This document shows, one piece after another, positions 1 to 7,171 of a stretch of DNA of 24,697 nucleotides. The DNA is from an uncultured Lachnospiraceae bacterium. Lineage in GTDB: Bacteria > Bacillota > Clostridia > Lachnospirales > Lachnospiraceae. The stretch is taken from contig CAMALN010000004.1 of assembly GCA_945836565.1 (NCBI GenBank), forward strand, positions 1 through 24,697, in the 5' to 3' direction. The notes under the pieces were generated by a model that saw nothing but the letters and a program-made list of their open reading frames with translations, was not told the DNA's origin and did no database searches. The first letter of the stretch is position 1; each line of letters begins with the position of its first letter. The translations under genes were made by a program, and so were the position numbers.

Positions 1-9
1 AAAAAGAAA

Positions 10-92
10 TAGCACCCCACCAACGCCCAAAGGTTTGAGGTGCTAATCACATATAACTGAGGGCAAATCGGATTCACATCCGATTACCTTTG
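10..92 (+). ncRNA. 3' part of an unidentified structured RNA (possible pseudoknot)
   Basis: Three helices can be drawn: TAGCACC (10-16) with GGTGCTA (39-45), AATCGGAT (66-73) with ATCCGATT (78-85), and CAAAGGT (28-34) with ACCTTTG (86-92). The third crosses the first, which would make a pseudoknot. GCCC (25-28) could also pair with GGGC (61-64). A strong plus-strand terminator follows at 109-140, yet no plus-strand gene lies between it and the minus-strand gene ending at 191. The simplest reading is that this is the end of a non-coding RNA or an RNA leader whose 5' part is outside the window. I do not recognise the family; tmRNA, RNase P and SRP signatures were not seen. The helices are visible, but their function is inferred. 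Confidence 0.3.
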
Positions 93-108
93 AGTAGATT
101 ATATACTA

Positions 109-140
109 GAGTGGTTGAGAAATCAACCACTCTTTTTATT
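109..140 (+). terminator. Rho-independent terminator
   Basis: A perfect 10-bp stem GAGTGGTTGA/TCAACCACTC (109-118 and 123-132) with a GAAA loop is followed by TTTTTATT. The T-run is on the plus-strand side only, so it ends a rightward transcript coming from, or through, the structured RNA at 10-92. The minus-strand gene ending at 191 faces the same hairpin but without a T-run. Confidence 0.85.
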
Positions 141-190
141 ACGTTTCAATAGAAAATTGCTAACATATGCTGTGTCTCGTCTGGCCGGTA

Positions 191-688
191 TCACACATTT
201 TGCTCTGTCATAGTCAATGTCTTCCTGACTCCGTTTTCGTCCAGTAGCTTCGCAATCTGAAATCTGTCCTCACGGTTACATATCAGGACATATTGCCGCT
301 GGTCGGCACGTATTTTCAGTATGATTATGTTGCTGTCGTTTTCGTCGTTTACGAATTTGTAGCTTATCATATCCTCCCATTGTAGGAAGGTGGTGCCGAT
401 AAGCGCACCGTCCTCGGTAAGACCGCTTTTTACCTGTGTGGAAAGCACCACGAAAAGTACAAATGCGGCTAATCCGGGAACAAAGGTGTACATATGAAAG
501 CACACTAACACTACCAGGACAATGAGTCCCAGGTTTGCATATATAACCTCAAGATTTCCAAATTTGTGATGTGAACGGCTTTTTATCGTTATCTCGGAAT
601 TTCTTCTGATTGCCCTGATACATACATAGCAGGCAATCGAGAAACCGAGGAATAATACAAAGCCGAGTACGCCTATCCATACGTCCAT
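191..688 (-). CDS. Small membrane protein with C-terminal PH-like (DUF5673-type) domain
   Basis: 165 residues. The N-terminus is a hydrophobic segment (about 5-27) followed by a basic stretch (RAIRRNSEITIKSRSHHK). A hydrophobic hairpin at about 50-85 looks like two further membrane helices, and a soluble domain fills about 88-160. The pattern of that domain, LTEDGALIG...WEDMISYKF followed by short beta strands, resembles DUF5673-type domains of Lachnospiraceae membrane proteins; this is recognition by eye. The start has a ribosome binding site (AGAGG) about 7 nt upstream on the minus strand. It lies downstream of the carbamoyltransferase-like gene on the same strand, but a terminator hairpin between them suggests separate transcription. 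The biological role is unknown. Confidence 0.7.
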   Translation of the reverse strand: MDVWIGVLGFVLFLGFSIACYVCIRAIRRNSEITIKSRSHHKFGNLEVIYANLGLIVLVVLVCFHMYTFVPGLAAFVLFVVLSTQVKSGLTEDGALIGTTFLQWEDMISYKFVNDENDSNIIILKIRADQRQYVLICNREDRFQIAKLLDENGVRKTLTMTEQNV

Positions 689-768
689 ATATTAAACCTC
701 TATAATAAGTATTCGAATATATTTTATAACAGTACATGGAGACAATACAAGTGAAATGAAGCATATAC

Positions 769-795
769 AAAAATACCCTGCTCATAGGAGCAGGG
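769..795 (-). terminator. Rho-independent terminator of the carbamoyltransferase-like gene
   Basis: The 8-bp stem CCCTGCTC (776-783)/GAGCAGGG (788-795) has a 4-nt loop. Read on the minus strand it lies about 10 nt after the stop codon of the gene ending at 807 and is followed by TATTTTTG, the expected T-rich tail. Confidence 0.8.
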
Positions 796-806
796 CAGTA
801 GAAAAA

Positions 807-1739
807 TTATTTCATAAGCAGAGTGTACATAACAGCCTTCTCTGCGTGTCTTCTGTTTTCTGCCTGGTCTAAGATGTGGTCAAGATTCTTCATCTCTACG
901 CTTTCTGAGATCTCGTATCCAACGTGCATTGGCATATCGTGGAGTACAATTGCCTTGCTGCCCTCAAGGAATTCATCGTTTAACTGATATGGCATCATCT
1001 TGTTCATAAGCTCCTTCTTCCTATCCTGGTATGCAGGGTCATTGAAGAACTCCATATCAAGCCATGTATCGGTATATACAACATCCATATCCTTAACATA
1101 GCCCTTAACCTCGTCGATGCTCATATTCGGGTCAAGCTCTATATAATATCCGGTAGCCTTTGCTTCCTCGTAAAAATCATCACCGCATACAGTATCATTT
1201 ACAAGCGGAGTAAGTCCGTATAACTTACCAATCTTCATCTTTGAGAAGAATTCAACCAATGAATTGAATACGTTGTTCTTTGCACCGATATAGAGGAACT
1301 TAACATCTAAGCTTCCGAAATGCTCGATAATGGTAAGTGCGTCTGCCAATATCTGACATGGATGGTAAGAATTATCACAGCCGTTTATAAAAGGAACTGT
1401 TACGTTGTTGCCAAAAAGCTCAACTGTCTCATTCTTGATAAGACGTGCCATAATGATATCTACATTTCTGCATACATATTTAATCTCTGATATAGGCTCG
1501 CCTAATACAAAGTTTGAATCCCTCCAAAGCTGATTATAATATGTACCACCAAGCTCTGTAATACCTGTTGTAAATGAAAGGAAGGTTCTGGTAGAAGTCT
1601 TCTCAAACAAGGTATACAGCTTTTTTCCCTTTAGCGACTCACTATACTTCTCAGGATTCTTCTTCATATCCTGGGCAAGCTCCAATATTTCCATCAATTC
1701 CTCAGCAGAGAAATTCTTAAAATTCAACATATTCTTCAT
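807..1739 (-). CDS. Ornithine carbamoyltransferase-family protein with altered substrate motifs
   Basis: 310 residues, close to the usual length of the aspartate/ornithine carbamoyltransferase fold. The carbamoyl-phosphate half is intact: STRT at 49-52, an Arg at 99 after DIIMA, and HPCQ at 126-129. The second-substrate half is not. The family DxWxSMG loop reads DTWLDME (224-230), and the HCLP loop, whose Cys contacts ornithine, reads HDMP (267-270). STRTR itself is STRTF. The C-terminal helix (QAENRRHAEKAVMYTLL) is typical of ornithine transcarbamylases. It is therefore clearly in the superfamily and probably still binds carbamoyl phosphate, but the amino acceptor is uncertain and I give no argF symbol. 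The start at 1739 has AGGAGG 11 nt upstream; an out-of-frame ATG lies between. It is divergent from pyrB, which uses the same carbamoyl phosphate. Confidence 0.8.
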   Translation of the reverse strand: MKNMLNFKNFSAEELMEILELAQDMKKNPEKYSESLKGKKLYTLFEKTSTRTFLSFTTGITELGGTYYNQLWRDSNFVLGEPISEIKYVCRNVDIIMARLIKNETVELFGNNVTVPFINGCDNSYHPCQILADALTIIEHFGSLDVKFLYIGAKNNVFNSLVEFFSKMKIGKLYGLTPLVNDTVCGDDFYEEAKATGYYIELDPNMSIDEVKGYVKDMDVVYTDTWLDMEFFNDPAYQDRKKELMNKMMPYQLNDEFLEGSKAIVLHDMPMHVGYEISESVEMKNLDHILDQAENRRHAEKAVMYTLLMK

Positions 1740-1811
1740 ATTGCTGCATTCCTCCTAAAAATACGTTCTTATTTTGGTGTTTTTTATTTCATTAAGAAAA
1801 AAGATGTCCAC

Positions 1812-1817
1812 ATTATA
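1812..1817 (-). promoter_or_regulatory. Candidate -10 box for the carbamoyltransferase-like gene
   Basis: On the minus strand a perfect TATAAT lies about 70 nt upstream of the start codon, in the divergent interval with pyrB. No good -35 is visible at 16-18 nt; TGGTAT at 17 nt is weak. The call rests mainly on the -10. Confidence 0.4.
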
Positions 1818-1867
1818 CTACGAAACAGCAGGAAATACCAGCAAAATTTCGGTGCATGTTTCCGTAG

Positions 1868-1896
1868 TTGACAGCCTACCTGAAAAAAGATAAAAT
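1868..1896 (+). promoter_or_regulatory. Sigma-A promoter of pyrBI
   Basis: A consensus -35 TTGACA (1868-1873), a 17-nt spacer and TAAAAT (1891-1896) form a near-ideal vegetative promoter. Transcription should start near 1903, leaving a leader of about 30 nt before pyrB. That is too short for a PyrR-type attenuator, so none is expected here. Confidence 0.8.
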
Positions 1897-1933
1897 TATC
1901 CGGATAGTACATTTGAGAAGGGAGTGTAACAGA

Positions 1934-2857
1934 TTGAAGCATCTTATAGATCCAACAGATTTGAGTGTACAGGAGATAGATGATATACTCGATTTGGCAC
2001 TTGATATAATTGACAACAAAGAGAAATATAGTGAGGTGTGCAAGGGAAAGAAGCTTGCGACCTTATTTTTTGAACCAAGTACAAGAACAAGACTCAGCTT
2101 TGAAGCAGCTATGATGGAGCTGGGAGGCAACGTGCTTGGTTTTTCTTCTGCCGATTCGTCTTCTGCTACGAAGGGTGAGAGCGTAGGGGATACAGTCAGA
2201 GTAGTGAGCAGCTATGCGGATATAATCGCGATGAGACATCCGAAGGAGGGTGCGCCGATGTACGCCTCTATGGTGTCAGGTGTACCGATTATCAATGCTG
2301 GCGACGGAGGTCACAATCATCCTACACAGACGCTTACGGATCTGCTTACCATTAAAAGGGAGAAGGGAAGGCTCGGAAATTACACCATAGGACTCTGCGG
2401 AGACCTCAAGTTCGGTCGTACGGTACATTCTCTGATAAAGGCACTTGTCAGATACGAGGGAGTGAAGTTTGTTCTCATCTCACCAAATGAGCTTCGTGTA
2501 CCGGACTATATAATCACAGAAATATTTGAGAAGAATAATATAGAGTATAAGGAAGTAACCTCTCTTGAGGAGGTTATGCCGGAGCTTGACATACTGTATA
2601 TGACAAGAGTGCAGAAGGAGAGATTCTTCAACGAGGCTGATTATGTGAGATTGAAGGACACATATATATTGGATAAGAGTAAGATGAAGCTTGCGAAGCC
2701 TGACCTTTCTGTGCTTCATCCGCTGCCTAGGGTAAATGAGATATCAACCTCGATAGATGAGGACCCGAGAGCCTGCTATTTCCGCCAGGCACTTAACGGA
2801 AAATATGTCAGGATGGCGCTCATCTACACTATGCTTAAGGACAACGGACAAATCTAA
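1934..2857 (+). CDS. pyrB: Aspartate carbamoyltransferase catalytic subunit
   Basis: Catalyses carbamoyl phosphate + L-aspartate to N-carbamoyl-aspartate, the committed step of pyrimidine synthesis, in the cytoplasm. From the TTG at 1934 it is 307 residues, the normal length for the family, beginning [11 protein letters not shown]. Motifs: STRTR 49-53, the catalytic-loop Lys in SATKGES (Lys80), HPTQ 129-132 and HPLPR 262-266. The frame is open to a TTG at 1868, but that TTG is the -35 box TTGACA of the promoter and has no ribosome binding site. The TTG at 1934 has AAGGGAG 9 nt upstream and matches the usual family N-terminus. It is followed after 47 nt by pyrI, so catalytic trimers should assemble with regulatory dimers. 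Confidence 0.95.
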   Translation: MKHLIDPTDLSVQEIDDILDLALDIIDNKEKYSEVCKGKKLATLFFEPSTRTRLSFEAAMMELGGNVLGFSSADSSSATKGESVGDTVRVVSSYADIIAMRHPKEGAPMYASMVSGVPIINAGDGGHNHPTQTLTDLLTIKREKGRLGNYTIGLCGDLKFGRTVHSLIKALVRYEGVKFVLISPNELRVPDYIITEIFEKNNIEYKEVTSLEEVMPELDILYMTRVQKERFFNEADYVRLKDTYILDKSKMKLAKPDLSVLHPLPRVNEISTSIDEDPRACYFRQALNGKYVRMALIYTMLKDNGQI

Positions 2858-2859
2858 GA

Positions 2860-2875
2860 GAAACGCAGGCGTTTC
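2860..2875 (+). other. Small intercistronic hairpin between pyrB and pyrI
   Basis: The 6-bp stem GAAACG/CGTTTC has a 4-nt loop and lies 3 nt after the pyrB stop codon. There is no T-run, so it is not a terminator. It could affect mRNA processing or relative expression of the two subunits, but nothing here proves that. Confidence 0.3.
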
Positions 2876-2904
2876 GACTACCTACACATTATGGGAGGAA
2901 TGTT

Positions 2905-3318
2905 ATGAAGATAGACAGTATACAAAATGGTATAGTTCTTGACCATATCACAGCCGGAAAGGCATTGCAGGTTTACAATGACCTTGAGCTTAACAAACTA
3001 GACTGCAGCGTGGCAATATTGCAAAATGTCAAGAGTAACAAGATGGGCAAGAAGGATATCCTTAAAATTGATAAGGAGTATGATGTGAATCTGGATGTGC
3101 TCGGATACATCGACCCGGATATAACCGTCAGCATCATCAAGGACGGACAGACGGTAGAGAAGAAGAAGCTTGCTCTGCCTACGAAGCTTGTCAATATTAA
3201 GAAATGTAAGAATCCAAGGTGTATATGTTCCACAGAACAGGAGATACCGCACATATTCAAACTCACTGACGCAGAAAACAGAGTATACAGATGTATATAC
3301 TGCGAAGCTGACAAGTAA
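2905..3318 (+). CDS. pyrI: Aspartate carbamoyltransferase regulatory subunit
   Basis: 137 residues. The nucleotide-binding N-terminal domain (about 1-92) contains the typical GIVLDHITAGKALQVY start. The C-terminal zinc domain has four ligand cysteines in CxxxxC and CxxC pattern, Cys101, Cys106, Cys130 and Cys133, which hold the contact surface to PyrB. In the known family this subunit makes the enzyme sensitive to CTP and ATP. The start has GGGAGG (2893-2898) 6 nt upstream. It is co-transcribed with pyrB from the promoter at 1868-1896. No other pyrimidine gene follows; the next feature is a fold-back element. A Zn-dependent allosteric complex is inferred from family knowledge. Confidence 0.95.
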   Translation: MKIDSIQNGIVLDHITAGKALQVYNDLELNKLDCSVAILQNVKSNKMGKKDILKIDKEYDVNLDVLGYIDPDITVSIIKDGQTVEKKKLALPTKLVNIKKCKNPRCICSTEQEIPHIFKLTDAENRVYRCIYCEADK

Positions 3319-3357
3319 CTATGTGTAGATGCTGATAAACAGCACGAGCAATGCTGT

Positions 3358-3367
3358 TGCTTAAGAG
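3358..3367 (+). repeat. 10-bp direct repeat, left copy (possible target site duplication)
   Basis: TGCTTAAGAG occurs here and again, identical, at 3679-3688. Each copy directly abuts one end of the inverted-repeat element, which is the arrangement left by transposition with a 10-bp staggered cut. Confidence 0.6.
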
Positions 3368-3678
3368 TCGACCGGATTATTGTCCGGAATAATCCATAAG
3401 TATATTTTCATGTCTGTTAGCTATAGTGTAGCTATGAATATATGATTGAGCTTTAGAAGTTCTTATTGTTCTTAGCATAATCAGCAATGTTTGAACACGA
3501 TGTTCAAACAAGCCTCCACTGAGCCATGGATGGCGAATTGGAGGCGGTTGCGTCATATAGCGAAATACTTGATAAGAACAATTAGAACTTCTTAAGTTCA
3601 AGCATCATGAATAGTTGCACTATAGCTAACGGACATGAAAAAAGAATCACACAGGTTGCCGGACAATAATCTGGTCGG
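3368..3678. mobile_element. 311-bp fold-back element (MITE-like) or highly structured RNA
   Basis: The two ends are inverted repeats: 3368-3387 and 3659-3678 match in 18 of 20 positions, and both differences allow G-U pairs. Further in, 3405-3428 pairs with 3618-3641 (24 bp, one G-U), TTGAGCTT (3446-3453) with 3594-3601, and 3456-3474 with 3573-3591 (one mismatch). The apex carries two hairpins: a perfect 10-bp stem at 3488-3497/3501-3510 with a CGA loop, and GCCTCCA (3512-3518)/TGGAGGC (3539-3545). Nothing inside looks like a real coding sequence. Identical 10-bp repeats at both ends favour a non-autonomous mobile element; the wobble-compatible mismatches also suit a folded RNA. It sits between pyrI and the murA promoter and would also block read-through. 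No related transposase is in the window. Confidence 0.6.
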
Positions 3679-3688
3679 TGCTTAAGAG
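3679..3688 (+). repeat. 10-bp direct repeat, right copy (possible target site duplication)
   Basis: An identical copy of the TGCTTAAGAG found at 3358-3367, immediately after the right inverted repeat. It also forms the loop side of a small hairpin, GGTGC/GCACC (3677-3681 and 3689-3693), so an RNA-structural origin is not fully excluded. Confidence 0.6.
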
Positions 3689-3720
3689 GCACCACCCATG
3701 GCCCGGTAAGTAAAAGTGGG

Positions 3721-3748
3721 TTTACAAATTGTTCATATATGGTATAAT
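3721..3748 (+). promoter_or_regulatory. Sigma-A promoter of murA
   Basis: TTTACA (3721-3726), a 16-nt spacer and a perfect TATAAT (3743-3748). It lies just downstream of the fold-back element and gives murA a leader of roughly 40 nt. Confidence 0.7.
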
Positions 3749-3792
3749 TGATTAGATTATATGAAATTAAACTCTAATAATAGAGGTATGGT

Positions 3793-5094
3793 ATGGAAAA
3801 GTATGTCATAAAGGGTGGCCGCAGATTAGAGGGCGAGGTTACTATCGCAGGTGCGAAGAACGCAGCACTCGGTATACTTGCGGCGGCAATATTAACAGAT
3901 GATGAATGTATAATAGAAAATGTGCCTTATGTAGAGGATACAAAGGTTCTCTTAAAGGCGATAGAGAATTTGGGAGCAACTGTAAAATATATTGATACAC
4001 ATACTGTATCTATATGCGCAGGAACCATAAGGGATGACGGTTATCTTGAGGTAGAGGATGAATACATAAGAAAAATAAGAGCATCTTATTATCTTTTGGG
4101 TTCTCTTTTGGGCAAATACAATTATGCAAAGGTAGCACTCCCGGGAGGCTGTGAGATAGGACTTCGACCTATAGACCAGCATATAAAGGGCTTTAAGGCA
4201 CTGGGTGCAGATGTGGATATAGTGGACAGCTCGGTGTACGCAAGAGCACAGAAGCTTGCCGGTAATCATGTGTATATGGACGTTGTAACCGTAGGCGCAA
4301 CTATCAATATTATGCTGGCAGCAGTTCTTGCAGAGGGTAAGACTACCATAGAGAATGCTGCGAAGGAGCCACATATAGTAGACGTAGCCAACTTCCTTAA
4401 CAGTATGGGAGCTAATATAAAGGGAGCAGGTACGGATGTAATCAGAATCCGCGGTGTTCAAAAGCTTAAGGGTACAGAGTATTCTATTATACCTGACCAG
4501 ATAGAAGCAGGAACATTTATGGCTATGGCTGCGGCAACTAACGGAAATGTTCTCATCAGGAATGTTATTCCTAAGCATCTGGAGGCTATCTCGTCAAAGC
4601 TTACTGAGATGGGAGCTACAGTTATAGAATATGATGATGCAGTGAGAGTTATGGCTGACGGAAGACTTAAATCTACCCAGATTAAAACCCTTCCATATCC
4701 GGGATTTCCAACAGATATGCAGCCACAGATGGCGGTTACGCTTGCGTTGTCGCAGGGTACCAGTGTAATTATCGAGAGTATCTTTGAGAATAGATTCAAA
4801 TACGTAGGTGAATTGGCACGAATGGGTGCAAAGATAAGAGTTGAAGGCAATTCAGCGATAATAACCGGAGTAGAACAGTATACCGGCGCGAACATGGTAG
4901 CTCCGGATCTTAGAGCAGGAGCAGCATTGGTCATAGCAGCACTCGCGGCTACCGGCTTTAGCACCTTGGATGATATCAAATATATACTTCGCGGCTATGA
5001 GAATTTCGATGGAAAGATTCGGGATTTGGGTGGCCTTATAGAGGTGGTTGATACAGATAAGGACGTACAGAAGTTTAAACTCAGGGTTGGTTAA
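3793..5094 (+). CDS. murA: UDP-N-acetylglucosamine 1-carboxyvinyltransferase
   Basis: Transfers enolpyruvate from PEP to UDP-GlcNAc, the first committed step of peptidoglycan synthesis, in the cytoplasm. At 433 residues it is slightly longer than the usual ~420. It shows the AKNA motif with the Lys22-Asn23 substrate pair, and LPGGCEIGLRPIDQHIKG, in which Cys120 is the PEP-reactive and fosfomycin-sensitive cysteine. GFPTDMQPQ carries the catalytic-base Asp. Many Firmicutes have two copies (MurA1/MurA2); which one this is cannot be told here. AGAGG lies 6 nt upstream of the ATG. Transcribed from its own promoter, it ends in a terminator that overlaps its last codons, so it appears monocistronic. 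Confidence 0.97.
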   Translation: MEKYVIKGGRRLEGEVTIAGAKNAALGILAAAILTDDECIIENVPYVEDTKVLLKAIENLGATVKYIDTHTVSICAGTIRDDGYLEVEDEYIRKIRASYYLLGSLLGKYNYAKVALPGGCEIGLRPIDQHIKGFKALGADVDIVDSSVYARAQKLAGNHVYMDVVTVGATINIMLAAVLAEGKTTIENAAKEPHIVDVANFLNSMGANIKGAGTDVIRIRGVQKLKGTEYSIIPDQIEAGTFMAMAAATNGNVLIRNVIPKHLEAISSKLTEMGATVIEYDDAVRVMADGRLKSTQIKTLPYPGFPTDMQPQMAVTLALSQGTSVIIESIFENRFKYVGELARMGAKIRVEGNSAIITGVEQYTGANMVAPDLRAGAALVIAALAATGFSTLDDIKYILRGYENFDGKIRDLGGLIEVVDTDKDVQKFKLRVG

Positions 5095-5111
5095 GCGGCC
5101 TTGAGTTTTTT
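5077..5111 (+). terminator. Terminator overlapping the end of murA
   Basis: AAACTCAGG (5077-5085) pairs with CCTTGAGTTT (5099-5108) with one bulge and is followed by a T-run. The stem includes the last sense codons, and the stop codon (5092-5094) lies in the loop. Confidence 0.7.
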
Positions 5112-5161
5112 ATACTATTTATATTATTTCGTTACATAATACATTTAGGGGGTACAGAGAA

Positions 5162-7147
5162 ATGGCAAAGAAACCTTATTACATTACTACAGCTATTGCT
5201 TATACATCAGGTAAGCCTCATATAGGTAATACCTATGAGATAGTGTTGGCAGACAGTATTGCAAGGTACAAAAGATTTGTGGGATACGATGTAAGATTCC
5301 AGACAGGTACTGACGAGCATGGTCAGAAGATTGAGACTAAGGCATTTGAGACACTCAACACACCAAAGGAATTCGTAGACGAGGTATCTTCAGAGATTAA
5401 GAGAATATGGGACCTTATGGATACATCCTATGATAAGTTTATCAGAACTACTGATGAGTATCATGAGAAGCAGGTACAGAAGATTTTCAAGAAGCTCTAT
5501 GATCAGGGCGATATATATAAGGGTGAATATGAGGGTATGTATTGTACTCCGTGTGAGTCCTTCTTCACAAGCTCTCAGCTTGTAGATGGCAAATGCCCTG
5601 ACTGTGGACGTGAGGTACAGCCTGCTAAGGAGGAGGCTTACTTCTTCAAGATGAGCAAGTATCAGGATAGATTGATAAAGCATATCAATGATCATCCTGA
5701 GTTCATACAGCCGGAGTCCAGAAGAAATGAGATGCTCAACAACTTCCTGCTTCCGGGACTTCAGGATTTGTGTGTATCGAGAACCTCATTTAAGTGGGGT
5801 ATCCCTGTAGATTTTGATCCGGGACATGTAGTATATGTATGGGTGGATGCACTTTCAAACTATATTACAGGTCTTGGCTTTGATGCTGACGGTTCAAGCG
5901 ATCCGTTATATAAGCGTTATTGGCCTGCAGATTTACATCTTATCGGTAAGGACATACTTCGTTTCCATACGATTTACTGGCCTATTATACTGATGGCACT
6001 CGGCGAGCCTCTTCCAAAGCAGATATTTGGACATCCATGGCTTATCCAGAGTGACGGAAAGATGAGTAAGTCAAGGGGAAATGTAATCTATGCTGACGAT
6101 CTTGTGGATTATTTCGGTGTAGATGCAGTCAGATATTTTGTGCTTCATGAGATGCCGTTTGACAATGATGGAGTTATCTCTTGGGAGCTTATGATAGAGA
6201 GAAATAATTCAGACCTTGCAAACACTCTGGGTAATCTTGTGAATAGAACGGTATCTATGGTTAACAAGTATTTTGGCGGTGTAGTTACGAATGCACAGGA
6301 CAACCAGCCGGTAGATGATGACCTAAAGGATGTTGTAATAAATACAAGACTTCGTGTAAATGAGTGTATGGACAAGCTCAGGGTTGCTGATGCAATAACT
6401 GAGATATTCACATTGTTTAAGAGATGTAATAAGTATATAGATGAGACTACTCCATGGGTGCTTGGAAAGGATGAGACACAGAAGGACAGACTCAACACAG
6501 TGCTTTACAACCTGGTTGAGAGTATAGTTATCGGTGCTTCATTGCTTGAGCCATTTATGCCTTCTACATCAGCTAAGATTCTCGAGCAGCTTAATACTCA
6601 GAAGAGAAGGGTTACAGAGCTTTCAAGCTTTGGCCTATATCCGTCAGGCAACAAGGTTACTGAGAATCCTGAGATATTATTCGCAAGGATTGATGCTGAG
6701 GCAATGATGAAGGAGATAAATGAGAAGTTTCCTCCTGCTCCGGTTGTAGAGGAGGAGCCTAAGCCGAAGAAGAAGGCGAAGGAGGCAGTGCTTCCTACAG
6801 TTGAAGCGAAGGTTAAGGAGACTATCACCATAGAGGAGTTTGATAAGATGCAGCTTCAGATGGGAGAGATAATCTCCTGTGAGGAGGTAAAGGATTCTAA
6901 GAAGCTGCTTTGTTCACAGGTTAAGATAAGCGGTGGACGCGTACTTCAGATAGTATCCGGAATCAAGAATTTCTATACACCTGAGCAGATGGTTGGCAAG
7001 AAGGTGGTAGTTATAACCAATCTTAAGCCTACTAAGCTTGCAGGAGTTTTGTCAGAGGGTATGCTTCTGTGTGCTGAGAATTTCGAGGGAGATCTTGCGC
7101 TTCTTACAGCAGAGAAGGATATGCCGGCAGGAGCTATGATTAGTTAA
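5162..7147 (+). CDS. metG: Methionyl-tRNA synthetase with C-terminal tRNA-binding domain
   Basis: Charges tRNA-Met. 661 residues, in family order: Rossmann catalytic domain with HIGN (20-23), a zinc knuckle with Cys128, Cys131, Cys145 and Cys148, the KMSKS loop (300-304), a helical anticodon-binding domain (about 360-510), a charged linker rich in Pro, Glu and Lys (about 525-550), and a C-terminal EMAPII/Trbp111-type OB-fold (about 555-661) that dimerises and binds tRNA. AGGGGG (5147-5152) lies 9 nt upstream of the ATG. The 67-nt upstream gap shows no T-box signature. The next gene begins only about 24 nt after its stop with no terminator, so metG probably heads an operon with the c-di-GMP protein and glmS. 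Confidence 0.97.
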   Translation: MAKKPYYITTAIAYTSGKPHIGNTYEIVLADSIARYKRFVGYDVRFQTGTDEHGQKIETKAFETLNTPKEFVDEVSSEIKRIWDLMDTSYDKFIRTTDEYHEKQVQKIFKKLYDQGDIYKGEYEGMYCTPCESFFTSSQLVDGKCPDCGREVQPAKEEAYFFKMSKYQDRLIKHINDHPEFIQPESRRNEMLNNFLLPGLQDLCVSRTSFKWGIPVDFDPGHVVYVWVDALSNYITGLGFDADGSSDPLYKRYWPADLHLIGKDILRFHTIYWPIILMALGEPLPKQIFGHPWLIQSDGKMSKSRGNVIYADDLVDYFGVDAVRYFVLHEMPFDNDGVISWELMIERNNSDLANTLGNLVNRTVSMVNKYFGGVVTNAQDNQPVDDDLKDVVINTRLRVNECMDKLRVADAITEIFTLFKRCNKYIDETTPWVLGKDETQKDRLNTVLYNLVESIVIGASLLEPFMPSTSAKILEQLNTQKRRVTELSSFGLYPSGNKVTENPEILFARIDAEAMMKEINEKFPPAPVVEEEPKPKKKAKEAVLPTVEAKVKETITIEEFDKMQLQMGEIISCEEVKDSKKLLCSQVKISGGRVLQIVSGIKNFYTPEQMVGKKVVVITNLKPTKLAGVLSEGMLLCAENFEGDLALLTAEKDMPAGAMIS

Positions 7148-7171
7148 TACGTGTAGGGGATGCATGCGTAT

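Noticed and set aside
3335..3357. pyrI terminator from the hairpin AACAGCA/TGCTGTT
   Set aside because: The stem is only 7 bp and is followed by GCTTAAG rather than a T-run; the fold-back element is a better block.
3377..3601. 74-codon minus-strand reading frame inside the fold-back element
   Set aside because: It lies wholly in the paired arms, has no ribosome binding site I could see, and its codons simply mirror the inverted repeat.
4458..4979. 173-codon frame antisense to murA, and a similar 208-codon frame at 3952-4578
   Set aside because: Both lie opposite a certain gene with clear motifs, and their translations show no domain pattern; they are shadows of the codon bias.
5095..5161. 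T-box riboswitch before metG
   Set aside because: The gap is only 67 nt and lacks the AGGGTGG-type T-box sequence and specifier stem.
7160..7162. ATG at 7160 as the start of the c-di-GMP protein
   Set aside because: It abuts the AGGGG ribosome binding site with no spacer; the in-frame ATG at 7172 has a 12-nt spacer and begins MSRKRLGVLIG, fitting the domain start.
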